Of a DNA stretch of 64,000 bases, positions 27,865-37,608 are shown piece by piece. The stretch's first letter is position 1. Each line of letters opens with the position of its first letter. Both the position numbers and the translations under genes were made by a program. Origin of the DNA: VYFG01 sp965248685 (GTDB lineage: Bacteria > Pseudomonadota > Gammaproteobacteria > Arenicellales > Poriferihabitantaceae); NCBI GenBank assembly GCA_965248685.1, contig CBDFKC010000004.1:1364001-1428000 (forward strand), given 5' to 3'. The notes under the pieces were generated by a model. The model searched no databases. It was given only the letters and a program-made list of their open reading frames with translations, and was not told the origin of the DNA.

Positions 27865-28843
27865 GCTGCAGAATATGTTGAGCAAGGTCTGTGCCGGACT
27901 CACGGGATGCCAGATGATGCACAGTTGAGGGGATTATCGCTTGTAGGTCTTCAGGAACAACGTGATCTCGACTATGTATCAGGGCCCAGGCTTTGGATGC
28001 TGCCAGTAGATACATAGCTGCCCTGGGGGAATAGCCCGATACAAAGGTATTGTCGTTACGACTAAAGGCAACAATAGCTTGCAGATAGTCTAACAGGGCA
28101 TTAGAAGCCTTGACCTGGCTAACTTCTGCTTGTGCAATCCGCAGCGTTTCGGGTTCAAAAACCGGCTTGAGTGATTTGAGCATCTGCCGGGGATCGGGAT
28201 TTTCCAACATTTTGCGTTCAGCTTCCTGATTGGGATAACCAACATTTATCCCCAGCATAAATCGGTCCAGCTGAGACTCTGGCAGCGAGAAGGTGCCGGT
28301 TTGCTCTCCGGGGTTTCTCGTTGCAATGACGAAAAATGGACTTGGCAACTTATGTGAAGTTCGGTCGACCGTAACCTGACGTTCCTCCATCGCCTCCAAT
28401 AACGAACTCTGACACTTGGGGGTAGCGCGATTTATCTCATCCGCCAATACCAGCTGGGCAAATACAGGACCTGGATGAAAGGTAAATGCATTACTAGGTT
28501 GATCAAATATAGTGACCCCGGTTATATCGGCGGGCAATAAGTCGCTGGTGAATTGAATACGCTTGAAATCCAGGCCAAACGAATATGCCAAAACGGTCGC
28601 CAGAGTGGTTTTCCCTACTCCAGGCTTATCCGTGATTAAAAGATGGCCATTTGCCAATAGGGTAGACACGGCAAGACGAATAACCCTGTCTTTGCCAAGA
28701 ATGACTCTGTTAGCTTGTACAAGCAATTCATCGATTGCTGCCTGTATTTGTCTGTTCAATATTCCCCCATTCGAATTATTAAGTTTAACCGATGTCGCGC
28801 CAACCCGAATAAATCCTAAATGGTAAAAAGAATGATGCAGCAT
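27848..28843 (-). CDS. MoxR-family AAA+ ATPase
   Basis: A 331-residue AAA+ ATPase of the MoxR group with Walker A TDKPGVGKT (71-79), Walker B LVLADEI (131-137), and the sensor-1 segment VIATRNPGEQTGTFSLPE. MoxR proteins act as chaperones for protein or cofactor assembly with a von Willebrand or DUF58 partner, which follows here. The first ~30 residues are weakly conserved, and the true start could be slightly downstream. It heads the moxR-DUF58-tgpA operon. Confidence 0.88.
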   Translation of the reverse strand: MLHHSFYHLGFIRVGATSVKLNNSNGGILNRQIQAAIDELLVQANRVILGKDRVIRLAVSTLLANGHLLITDKPGVGKTTLATVLAYSFGLDFKRIQFTSDLLPADITGVTIFDQPSNAFTFHPGPVFAQLVLADEINRATPKCQSSLLEAMEERQVTVDRTSHKLPSPFFVIATRNPGEQTGTFSLPESQLDRFMLGINVGYPNQEAERKMLENPDPRQMLKSLKPVFEPETLRIAQAEVSQVKASNALLDYLQAIVAFSRNDNTFVSGYSPRAAMYLLAASKAWALIHSRDHVVPEDLQAIIPSTVHHLASRESGTDLAQHILQHVAIP

Positions 28844-28995
28844 CGTTGCGATGCACTATCAGGTATGGCAATCTCGCAATGATCGAGATCAATTTATTCT
28901 ACAACTTTTTGAATTAAATTGATCGACAATATGTTAATACACCACACTTATTCTCTTGATTTCCCCGCAAATAATAATCTAATCATTTTTAATTT

Positions 28996-30189
28996 ATGAA
29001 ATTCTCAAGCTTAACAGATCGAATTAATGACGAAGGTGTGGAAGCATGGGATGTCCATTATCGAGGAATGGATCGGCTGGAAGCTGGTGAGGATATAATT
29101 TTGTTGAGCGTTGGCCAGGAGAGTGAGGCGTTTACCCCGGCACCAGTGGTTGAAGCGGCGGTTGAAAGTCTTCGGCAAGGGCGTCACCACTATACTAATA
29201 TTGAAGGCACCGATCGGGTTCGAAAGGCGATTGCTGTGCGCCATCAGGGTTTGACCGGACAAGTCGTGAGTAGCGAAAACTGTGCAGTATTCAGTGGGGC
29301 GCAAAACAGCCTATTCGCGTTGGCGCAATGCCTGTTGGAAGCGGGAGACGAAGTGATTCTTTCTGAACCTTATTACACGACATACCCTGCGGCGATGAGC
29401 TGTTCTGGCGCGACCCTGGTGAGTGTTCCGGTATTAGCGGAGAATAAATTTCAGATTGACCCCGAAGCCATCGCTGCCAGAATTACTGAGCGCACCCGGG
29501 CGATTTTACTTAACTCACCAAATAACCCTACGGGTGCGTTGTACACCCCGGAACAATTTAAAGCGATAGTAGATTTGTGTCTGGCCAATGATATCTGGTT
29601 GATTAGTGACGAGGTGTATCAGGAAATAGTGCCGGAAACCGATCGGTTTAGCCCGGCCTCTTTGCCCGGGGCAAAGAAAATCTGTATCACGGTTTCGAGT
29701 CTGTCCAAGTCTCATCGGATGACTGGCTGGAGATTTGGCTGGGTAGTTGGGCCATCCACATTAATTGGTCACCTCTCCAATTTATCGTTATGTATGGCCT
29801 ATGGACTGCCTACTTTTATCCAGGATGCCGCAGCATTTGCCCTGGAATCGGATTTTGTCACCGCAAAAGTCGTTCGAGATGAAATGACCGGCCGGCGAAA
29901 CGCGTTGGTCAATGCGATGCAAGGGATTTCCGGATTAGAGCTGTTTAGCGCAGAAGGCGGTATGTTTGTAGTTTTTGATATTCGGGAGCTGCCCGTCTCC
30001 AGCGTCAAATTTGCCAGCGAGCTACTTGACCAATACAACGTCGCTATCCTGCCATGCGATGGATTCGGCAAAACCGGGGCCGGATTACTGCGTGTGAGCT
30101 TGTGCACTACCGAAGAAAAATTGGTCGTTGCGGCAGAACGGATTGTCGAATACGTGGAATCGATTAGGGCGGGGGTTGATAAGAATTGA
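28996..30189 (+). CDS. PLP-dependent class I/II aminotransferase
   Basis: This 397-residue fold-type I enzyme binds pyridoxal phosphate through K238 (SSLSKSHRMTGWR), with N177 in SPNNPTG, D205 and Y208 (ISDEVYQE) and R246 in WRFGW. Such enzymes transaminate amino acids with 2-oxoglutarate or a similar acceptor; it most resembles arginine:pyruvate/aspartate-type members. It lies 87 bases before the dimethylglycine-dehydrogenase-like gene on the same strand, suggesting shared use in catabolism of an amine or amino acid. The substrate is not defined. Confidence 0.85.
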   Translation: MKFSSLTDRINDEGVEAWDVHYRGMDRLEAGEDIILLSVGQESEAFTPAPVVEAAVESLRQGRHHYTNIEGTDRVRKAIAVRHQGLTGQVVSSENCAVFSGAQNSLFALAQCLLEAGDEVILSEPYYTTYPAAMSCSGATLVSVPVLAENKFQIDPEAIAARITERTRAILLNSPNNPTGALYTPEQFKAIVDLCLANDIWLISDEVYQEIVPETDRFSPASLPGAKKICITVSSLSKSHRMTGWRFGWVVGPSTLIGHLSNLSLCMAYGLPTFIQDAAAFALESDFVTAKVVRDEMTGRRNALVNAMQGISGLELFSAEGGMFVVFDIRELPVSSVKFASELLDQYNVAILPCDGFGKTGAGLLRVSLCTTEEKLVVAAERIVEYVESIRAGVDKN

Positions 30190-30200
30190 CGGTGATTTGA

Positions 30201-30217
30201 GGTGGAGGAACTCCACC
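30201..30217 (+). other. Intergenic hairpin between aminotransferase and flavoprotein genes
   Basis: GGTGGAG and CTCCACC form a perfect seven-pair stem with loop GAA. No T-run follows, so it is not a standard terminator; it may be an mRNA stabilising or processing element or an operator. Confidence 0.35.
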
Positions 30218-30275
30218 AGGAAATTACAAAGATGGCAGTGAGCCATTTGCCCCTTTCTTTACTGGAAAACAAAAT

Positions 30276-32705
30276 ATGAATTCACATGCGCAGGTAGTGG
30301 TAATTGGTGGCGGCCTGGTTGGGTGCAGTATTCTTTACCATCTAACCAAGCTGGGCTGGACCGACGTCATGCTGTTGGAACGAGATGAACTCACATCGGG
30401 GTCAACCTGGCATGCTGCTGCTGGAACCCATGGCTTACATGATAATAATAATATTTCCAAGCTCCAGTATTACACCATGGGGCTATACAATGAGCTGGAA
30501 GCTGAAACCGGGCAATCCTGTGGTGTTCATAGTCCAGGTTCAATCTACCTCGCCTGTACCACTGACCGAGTGCACCAACTGCGGATACAGGCAGCCAAAG
30601 CCCATGCATTCGACGCCGAATTTTATGAGATTTCTCTCGATAAAGCGCTGGAACTTCATCCTCTGCTTAATCTGGAAAATGTTAAATGCGCCATGTACGA
30701 ACCATTGGCCGGGCATGTCGACCCCTCTGGTGTTACTCATGCTTATGCAAGCGGTGCACGCAAAAAAGGCGCTAAAATTCACCGGTTTACGCCGGTAATT
30801 GAAACTAACCCTAGACCCGATGGCAGCTGGGATGTGGTGACGCCAAAGGGCAATGTCCACGCCGAACATGTGGTAAACGCGGCCGGGTTATGGGGCCGGG
30901 AAGTTGCTAAATTGGCTGGCTTTGAATTGCCATTGATGACCATGGAGCATCAATATTTTGTTACCGAAGAAATCCCTGAGATTGCAGCGCTGGGACGGGA
31001 GTTACCCTCGGTTGCCGATCGGGACATGGAGTACTATTTGCGTCAGGAAGGTAAGGGCTTGTTGGTGGGTGCCTATGAAAAGGACGGACAGTTTTGGGCT
31101 GAAAATGGCACTCCCCTGGACTTCGGCCATGAGCTTCTCCAGGAAGATCTGGACCGAATTACCGATAATATTATGCGCGCTTGTGATCGAATTCCTGTGC
31201 TGGCTGAGGCGGGAGTCAAAAAGGTTATCAATGGGCCAATGATTTGGTCGCCGGATTCTTCGGCCTTGCTGGGACCGGTTCGTGGGCTGAAAAATTATTG
31301 GTGCTGCAATGGAATTATTCCGGGATTCAGCCAAAGCGCAGGACTTGGTTTGACTCTGGCGCAGTGGATTGTCGAAGGCGAACCAGAATTAGATATGTTC
31401 CCCTGGGACGTGACCCGGTTCGGTGCCTGGGCGACCAAGGAATACACCAAGGCCAGAGCTCTGGATACCTACAGCACTCGTTTCAGTATCCACTTCCCCA
31501 ATGAAGAACGAATGGCAGGAAGGCCGCTCAAAACCAGGCCAGTATATGAGATGCAAAAATCCATGGGCGGTGTTTTTGGATCGTCCTTTGGATGGGAGCA
31601 TCCCCATTGGTATGCGACCAAAGGGGTAAAGCAGGAGGACGACTTCAGTTTCGAACGTCCTCGCTGGTTCGATGTAATGGGGGAAGAAGCGCAAACCGTG
31701 CGTAACTCGGTTGGGGTCGTGGACACCGGAAACTTCGCCAAATACTTCATCACCGGTCCAAATGCTCGAGATTGGCTGGATAAAATAATTGCTAATTATG
31801 TCCCAAAGGAAAATGGTCGCACCTGTCTGACACCACTATTAAGCCTGCGCGGCGGGCTGGCCGGAGATTTTACTGTAGCCAGGTTAGCCGATGATAAGTT
31901 GTTTATGATTGGTTCCGGCATTGCGGAAGATTATCATCATCGATTATTCGATCAATATCTGCCATCTCCGGGTGTCAAATTCGAATCGGCTACCGACGCG
32001 ATGTGTGGTTTTAACCTGGCTGGTCCTAACGCCAGAAAGCTGATAGAAAAACTCACCGGGATGTCCTGGGGCAACGACGACTTGAGATTTATGCGCAACA
32101 AGGTTATTACCCTGAATGGTTATGAAGTTATAGTGATCAGGGTGTCGTTTACCGGGGATCTGGGTTATGAGTTGTACGTTGCAGAAGAAAATCAATTGGA
32201 ATTGTATCAATCAATTTTCGAGCAGGGCGAAGAATTCGGAATTCGCCCAGTCGGTTCTCGAGCCCTTGGTTCTATGCGTATTGAAAAAGGTTATGGCAGC
32301 TGGAGCCGCGAATATTCACCCGAATGGTATCCCACCGAATCGCGAATGGATTTTCTGGTTAAAACTGATAAGCCTGAATTTCATGGAAGAGAAGCCTATA
32401 TGAAAATCAAAGACCAGCCACCCCGGCAGTTGCTATGCAACTTCAGGATTGATACCAAGCCTGGGGCTGATGGTGCTGATGCCTGGGGCGGTGAACCGAT
32501 CTTTAAGAATGGACAATATGCTGGAAGAGTGACATCGGGATCCTATAGTTTTACCTTTGGCACATCGGTGGCCTTGGGTTATGTGGATGCGGAATTAGCA
32601 CAACCGGGAGATGACTTCGAAATCGCGGTACTTGGGATTTTAACCAAAGCAGAGATGTTGGAAAAACCGTTATTCGACCCAAAGGGAGAAAAAGCAAGGG
32701 CCTAA
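30276..32705 (+). CDS. Dimethylglycine/sarcosine dehydrogenase-like flavoprotein with GcvT domain
   Basis: The 809-residue protein has an N-terminal DAO-type FAD domain (GGGLVG at 11-16), the STWHAAAG segment in which H46 matches the histidine that covalently holds FAD in this family, a middle FAO_M region, and a C-terminal aminomethyltransferase (GcvT) part from about 440. These enzymes remove methyl groups from dimethylglycine or sarcosine and pass one-carbon units to tetrahydrofolate. Its pairing with an aminotransferase suggests use of a methylated amine as carbon or nitrogen source. Which substrate is used cannot be read from the sequence. Confidence 0.85.
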   Translation: MNSHAQVVVIGGGLVGCSILYHLTKLGWTDVMLLERDELTSGSTWHAAAGTHGLHDNNNISKLQYYTMGLYNELEAETGQSCGVHSPGSIYLACTTDRVHQLRIQAAKAHAFDAEFYEISLDKALELHPLLNLENVKCAMYEPLAGHVDPSGVTHAYASGARKKGAKIHRFTPVIETNPRPDGSWDVVTPKGNVHAEHVVNAAGLWGREVAKLAGFELPLMTMEHQYFVTEEIPEIAALGRELPSVADRDMEYYLRQEGKGLLVGAYEKDGQFWAENGTPLDFGHELLQEDLDRITDNIMRACDRIPVLAEAGVKKVINGPMIWSPDSSALLGPVRGLKNYWCCNGIIPGFSQSAGLGLTLAQWIVEGEPELDMFPWDVTRFGAWATKEYTKARALDTYSTRFSIHFPNEERMAGRPLKTRPVYEMQKSMGGVFGSSFGWEHPHWYATKGVKQEDDFSFERPRWFDVMGEEAQTVRNSVGVVDTGNFAKYFITGPNARDWLDKIIANYVPKENGRTCLTPLLSLRGGLAGDFTVARLADDKLFMIGSGIAEDYHHRLFDQYLPSPGVKFESATDAMCGFNLAGPNARKLIEKLTGMSWGNDDLRFMRNKVITLNGYEVIVIRVSFTGDLGYELYVAEENQLELYQSIFEQGEEFGIRPVGSRALGSMRIEKGYGSWSREYSPEWYPTESRMDFLVKTDKPEFHGREAYMKIKDQPPRQLLCNFRIDTKPGADGADAWGGEPIFKNGQYAGRVTSGSYSFTFGTSVALGYVDAELAQPGDDFEIAVLGILTKAEMLEKPLFDPKGEKARA

Positions 32706-32835
32706 ATAATGTCCAGGAACGGGCGGAAGAAATTCAGTTTTTCAGCTTCAAATTGACTAAACAGTCGGCTTAGAGCCTGCTAATCACGACAACTTGGTGG
32801 TCGCCCACGCATTGATTTTGTGGAATAGGGCGTTT

Positions 32836-32855
32836 ATTCTCTTGCTCAAGAGAAT
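32836..32855. promoter_or_regulatory. Perfect 9-bp inverted repeat upstream of the sugar dehydrogenase gene
   Basis: ATTCTCTTG (32836-32844) and CAAGAGAAT (32847-32855) are perfect complements around CT. No T-run follows. It lies in the 283-base gap about 135 bases before the GTG start, so an operator or an RNA hairpin are both possible. Nothing else in the gap was recognised. Confidence 0.4.
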
Positions 32856-32988
32856 GCACCGGCGGCCTTGAATCAGATGTTGGCGGTCGCAATTCAGTAG
32901 CATTTCATCATTTCGCGTCCGGGTAAAGCGCGAAATTTTCCTCATTGAGCCCTGAAGGGTTTAGTGATTCAATGGATGGCGTCTATTT

Positions 32989-34710
32989 GTGAAAGTTTCT
33001 AGAAGCTGGCAGCTGCTTATATTCCTAAGCCTGTGCTTTTTCATGGTGAAACCTGGGTCAGCCCATCCACGGTATTATGATTGGTGGCTCCAGCTATACT
33101 CCGTCGATTCAACGGCTGGCGACGCGATATGTCAGGTCTGCCACGAGAGTAGCGCGGGTGGCAACGGGTGGAATCGGTATGGATTTAGTATCAAGACGGA
33201 CTTTAATCAGAACCAGCTGGAGATTGGTACAACATTCACCAATGAAGAAGAAGCCTTCAAGACCAGTCTGACTGACCAGGAAGCTACCCTCACGGATAGT
33301 GGGAACGCTGGCAGCAATACCTTTGTTCAGGAGATTCAGGCGGATGCACAGACCGGCTGGCGTCTGGGAGAAGTCAATTTAATTCAGTTTAGCAATGGGA
33401 GTCCAAACAAAGTCATTGGTCCTCCCGACAACCTGCCATGCGGCATTCTGGTCGATCCAAATACGGGTCTAACACCATGCCCGGTTGCGAACCCTAAACC
33501 AACATCTGTCCCAAAGGGTAATATTTCGATAAAACTGGAAACGATTGCTAGTGGCTTCACTGCTCCCGTACTGGTCTTGACGGCACCAGGAGAATCCGAT
33601 TCACTTTATGTTGTTGAGCAGGGAGGGCGAATTTGGAGTGTGGACAAAACATCCGGTAACAAACTACTGTTTCTGGACTTGAGCGCAGAACTGGTTAACA
33701 CCTATGGTCAGCAATTTGGCGGATATGATGAACGGGGTCTCCTGGGACTGGCGTTTCACCCTGGGTATGCGACAAATCACAAAATCTACACTTATATATC
33801 GAAAACCTTTCAGCCTGGGGTAGCACATTTTTCAACGATGCCGGTTGGGATTGACGCCGATCATTTATCAGTAGTTTCTGAATGGACGGTAGCGAACACT
33901 CATCTCAATCCCGCATCTGCCACCGCTGAAATAGAATTGCTGATAGTCGACCAGCCTCAATTCAATCATAACGGTGGAATGGTTGAATTTGGACCAGATG
34001 ACTATCTATATATTTCTCTTGGTGATGGGGGTAGTGCTGATGACAAAGGCGACGGGCATGGTGCCAACGGGAATGGAAGGGATAATTCAAACCCACTGGG
34101 TGCGATTTTAAGAATTGACGTTAATGCAATTGCTCCCGCCAATGGACGCTATGGAATTCCGCAGGATAATCCGTTTGTCGGTACTGCCGGACTCGACGAG
34201 ATAGTTATTTTTGGATTACGAAACCCATTTCGATTCTCTTTTGAGTCACTCAACAACAACGGATTTAATTTATACGTAGGAGACGTTGGCCAAAATGCCA
34301 TTGAAGAGGTTAATCGGATTCACTCAAATGACACGGGTGGAAATTACGGATGGAATTTCAAGGAAGGTAGTTTTTACTTTTATTCCACGGCGAATGCTAC
34401 CTTTGTTAGCTCCACCCCTCCTCCCGGTGTAGTTCTGCCACCGTTGATTGATCCTGTCGCGGAATACGACCATGATGAGGGTATATCAGTAATAGGAGGT
34501 CAGGTATACCAGGGAAACCAAGTTAACGGTTTGCAGGGTAAATACGTGTTTGGTGACTGGGGAAGAAGCTTTTCAAATCCCGGTGGCCGCTTGTTTTATC
34601 TGGATAACGGGGATCTGATGAAAGAATTTCAATACGATGTATTACCAGATATCTACATCACCGGCCTGGGAGCAGACAATGAGAATGAATTATACGTTGT
34701 CGGCAGTTAA
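32989..34710 (+). CDS. Glucose/sorbosone dehydrogenase-type beta-propeller with N-terminal haem-c motif
   Basis: The 573-residue exported protein has a signal peptide (about 1-25), then one haem-c binding motif CQVCH (C48, C51, H52), an ~100-residue linker, and from about 180 a six-bladed propeller of the PQQ-dependent soluble glucose dehydrogenase family. Hallmarks are RGLLGLAFHPGY, FNHNGGMVEFGPD, LGDGG and FGLRNPFRFSF. These enzymes oxidise aldoses in the periplasm with PQQ; the haem domain could accept electrons internally. The start is GTG. No PQQ synthesis genes are in the window, so PQQ use is inference. Confidence 0.8.
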   Translation: MKVSRSWQLLIFLSLCFFMVKPGSAHPRYYDWWLQLYSVDSTAGDAICQVCHESSAGGNGWNRYGFSIKTDFNQNQLEIGTTFTNEEEAFKTSLTDQEATLTDSGNAGSNTFVQEIQADAQTGWRLGEVNLIQFSNGSPNKVIGPPDNLPCGILVDPNTGLTPCPVANPKPTSVPKGNISIKLETIASGFTAPVLVLTAPGESDSLYVVEQGGRIWSVDKTSGNKLLFLDLSAELVNTYGQQFGGYDERGLLGLAFHPGYATNHKIYTYISKTFQPGVAHFSTMPVGIDADHLSVVSEWTVANTHLNPASATAEIELLIVDQPQFNHNGGMVEFGPDDYLYISLGDGGSADDKGDGHGANGNGRDNSNPLGAILRIDVNAIAPANGRYGIPQDNPFVGTAGLDEIVIFGLRNPFRFSFESLNNNGFNLYVGDVGQNAIEEVNRIHSNDTGGNYGWNFKEGSFYFYSTANATFVSSTPPPGVVLPPLIDPVAEYDHDEGISVIGGQVYQGNQVNGLQGKYVFGDWGRSFSNPGGRLFYLDNGDLMKEFQYDVLPDIYITGLGADNENELYVVGS

Positions 34711-34881
34711 TCATTTCGGGTTACCAGTCAAACCGGCGTACTTAAAAAAGTCAAGATGGGATTAAACCAGGTCTGCGCGCCGATAAAGACTACGCAGAAT
34801 AAGTTGACCACAGTTTGCTTTTAAGATTGGTGATAATTGATTCGAAATCTTCGTCTATTTTGCGCAATGCTAGAGACGTGG

Positions 34882-37488
34882 CTAACTAACCGTTTCTCGC
34901 CGCCTGCGTTGTAAAAATACGATTAGGCCTAGTAGTAAAACCGCTGGAATATAAAAAACTTCCTTGGGCATTCGCTCAGCCGGTCTCAGGATATCAGAGA
35001 TTTCTACAGGGTCATCGGCATAAAAATCAAAGGTCTTGCCGATTCCTTCAAAGAAAGGAGAACTCGGAAATGGTTCTTCGATAAGCGCCCGCCCGTCAGC
35101 TACCGTTACCGAAAGTCCTGCCTGTTCGAGTCTTTTTGCCGCCTCGGCGGGTTGTCCCAATGGAACCAGAATGGTTGTCGTCTCTATTTCGCCGGTGTCA
35201 AAATCCGGACCACTGACTACCATTGTAAGCACTCCACTGGGGGTGACATCACCAACTACTTCATAGATGGTAGATGGTTCGGTACTGTGATAGGGCGGGT
35301 ATACCTTATCCAACCAATAGCCGGGACGAAACAATGTAAAGGCAATCAGTAACAATAGGGCCGATTCCCATTTTCTGTTACGCGTGAAAAAATATCCCTG
35401 GGTTGCGGCGGCAAATAGCATCATCGCTATTACCGCGATGATAAAAATAAACACCGCCTTTAATGGAGAAACATTGATCAGCAACAGTTCGGTATTAAAA
35501 ATAAATAAAAATGGGAGTAATGCTGTGCGGATGTCATAGGCGAATCCTTGTATACCGGTTTTAATTGGATCGCCCTTGGATATTGCCGCCGCGGCAAATG
35601 CCGCGAGCCCTACGGGCGGAGTGTCGTCCGCTAATATGCCAAAATAAAATACGAACAAATGAACTGCGATCAAAGGAACCAGTAATCCATTTGATGCACC
35701 AAGGGTAATGATTACCGGGGCCATCAATGACGAAACTACGATGTAATTTGCCGTGGTTGGTAACCCCATCCCGAGAATTAAACTCATTATCGCAACCAAA
35801 ATTAGCATGACCATCAGGTGACCACCGGAAAGAAATTCCACGAATTCTCCGACTACTTGATGGGCACCGGTCAACGATATGGTTCCAACGATGATACCAG
35901 CAGCGCCGGTCGCCACAGAAATACTGATCATATTCCTCGAACCTGCCATCATTCCTTCTACCCAATCGTGCAGGCCCACTTTAAAACTTTCTGCATAATT
36001 ACCGCTACCCCGAAAAAATGCCTTTATGGGATTTTGCGTCAGCGAAACAATAATCATGGCGATGGTCGCCCAGAATGCCGATAATGCTGGAGAGAGTCGC
36101 TCAATGATAATGCTCCATATCAGGATTACGATGGGCAATATATAGTAAAGACCGGTAATCGCGGTTTCGCCGGCTTTGGGTAATTCCAGAATCGGATCGT
36201 CAGGGTCGTCGACCACCAGATCAGGGGTCTTAGAGGCAAGTTTTAACAAAAACAGGTAAAACAGCGTACAACCTATTGCGACGATGGCGAATGCAAAGTC
36301 TGGCGCGGCTACCTTGATCCAACCCAGGCCAAAATAGACGATCAAGCCGAGCAGGGAAATGCCTACAAAGCCCCCAAGAAACCCCATTAATTTGCTCGCA
36401 AATGTGCGGGTTGACGGTAATTTGGGCAGGCCTTTTAAATCCATCTTCATCGCTTCCAGATGGACGATATAAAACAATGCGATATATGAAACCAATGCCG
36501 GTACCAGGGCATGTTTGAGAATCTCCTGGTAGCTGATGCCGGTAAATTCGGCGATTAGAAATGCGGCGGCACCCATTACCGGTGGTGTCAATTGCCCATT
36601 AGTCGACGATGCAACTTCTACAGCGCCGGCTTTTTCAGCGGAAAAACCGGTGCGTTTCATCAACGGGATGGTAAATGTTCCGGTGGTTACGGTGTTGGCG
36701 ATTGACGACCCTGAATACATTCCGCTTAATGCCGAAGCGACCACCGCCGCTTTGGCGGGTCCTCCGCGCAAATGACCAAGCAAGGCAAACGCAATTTTTA
36801 TGAAATAGTTACCGGCCCCGGCTTTTTCCAGGATAGAACCAAACAGGACAAACAGGAATATTAGAGTGGCAGAAACCCCGAGCGCGACGCCAAATACCCC
36901 TTCATTCTGCATCCAGAAGTGCCACATGGCTTTGCCATAGGAGGCGCCTTTCCACTGAATCGCTTCGGGCAACCATTCAGAGTTGCCAAAAAACACATAG
37001 CTAACGAACACGGTTGCTACGATGAGCAAGGGCAATCCTAATGTTCGATAAACCGTGACCCCAAGTACCAGCATTCCAATGGTCGATGCAATTAAATCTC
37101 CCTGGGTGGGCAGTCCCGCACGGACCGCAATTTCATTGCGCAGGACGACAATATACAGACAGGCGATTACCCCGGCGAGGCACAGTACCCAGTCATACCA
37201 GGGGATCGTGTCTTTGGGACTGGATTTGAATAATGGAAATGCCAGAGTGCCTAGAAAGAAACCGAATGCGAGATGAATCAGGCGCGCATTTGAATTGGTA
37301 ACGATAACGCTGAAACCAGTAACGTCAGTTAGCCAGAACGGCAGATTGGAAGCAATATAAAGCTGGAACAGAGCCCAGATAAACGTGGTGTACGCGATTA
37401 GTTTTCCCTGCCAACCAATAGGGTTGCGTCCGCCAGACTCAATCGCAGCGAATTGTTCCAGGTCAGCTGATTCATTTTGTTTCGCCAT
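34882..37488 (-). CDS. TRAP transporter fused permease, TAXI type
   Basis: An 868-residue inner-membrane protein that fuses the small (DctQ-like) and large (DctM-like) TRAP permease subunits, as in TAXI-type systems. The large part has the DctM-type segments SGSSIANTVTTGTFTIPLMK and LILGMGLPTTANY. The C-terminal ~130 residues form a soluble DUF3394-like domain followed by a last membrane helix. It imports an organic anion using the sodium gradient together with the binding protein encoded just upstream. GGAGG lies before the ATG. Confidence 0.9.
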   Translation of the reverse strand: MAKQNESADLEQFAAIESGGRNPIGWQGKLIAYTTFIWALFQLYIASNLPFWLTDVTGFSVIVTNSNARLIHLAFGFFLGTLAFPLFKSSPKDTIPWYDWVLCLAGVIACLYIVVLRNEIAVRAGLPTQGDLIASTIGMLVLGVTVYRTLGLPLLIVATVFVSYVFFGNSEWLPEAIQWKGASYGKAMWHFWMQNEGVFGVALGVSATLIFLFVLFGSILEKAGAGNYFIKIAFALLGHLRGGPAKAAVVASALSGMYSGSSIANTVTTGTFTIPLMKRTGFSAEKAGAVEVASSTNGQLTPPVMGAAAFLIAEFTGISYQEILKHALVPALVSYIALFYIVHLEAMKMDLKGLPKLPSTRTFASKLMGFLGGFVGISLLGLIVYFGLGWIKVAAPDFAFAIVAIGCTLFYLFLLKLASKTPDLVVDDPDDPILELPKAGETAITGLYYILPIVILIWSIIIERLSPALSAFWATIAMIIVSLTQNPIKAFFRGSGNYAESFKVGLHDWVEGMMAGSRNMISISVATGAAGIIVGTISLTGAHQVVGEFVEFLSGGHLMVMLILVAIMSLILGMGLPTTANYIVVSSLMAPVIITLGASNGLLVPLIAVHLFVFYFGILADDTPPVGLAAFAAAAISKGDPIKTGIQGFAYDIRTALLPFLFIFNTELLLINVSPLKAVFIFIIAVIAMMLFAAATQGYFFTRNRKWESALLLLIAFTLFRPGYWLDKVYPPYHSTEPSTIYEVVGDVTPSGVLTMVVSGPDFDTGEIETTTILVPLGQPAEAAKRLEQAGLSVTVADGRALIEEPFPSSPFFEGIGKTFDFYADDPVEISDILRPAERMPKEVFYIPAVLLLGLIVFLQRRRRETVS

Positions 37489-37570
37489 TATTGCCTCCTT
37501 GGTAGCCGCTGCTACACATTTTTTATGTATTTACTTACCCAAAGTCTGGACTTGAGACTCGAGAGAAAAC

Positions 37571-37593
37571 AGGCAGCCCCGTGGGGGCTGCCT
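37571..37593 (-). terminator. Intra-operon hairpin between TAXI binding protein and permease genes
   Basis: AGGCAGCCCC and GGGGCTGCCT form a perfect ten-pair stem with a three-base loop. On the minus strand it follows the binding-protein gene by 15 bases, and the permease gene starts 83 bases further on. Only a weak T-rich stretch follows. It probably acts as a partial terminator or mRNA stabiliser so that the binding protein is made in excess, as in many binding-protein transporters. Confidence 0.65.
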
Positions 37594-37608
37594 GGAACAG
37601 GGGTTGGA

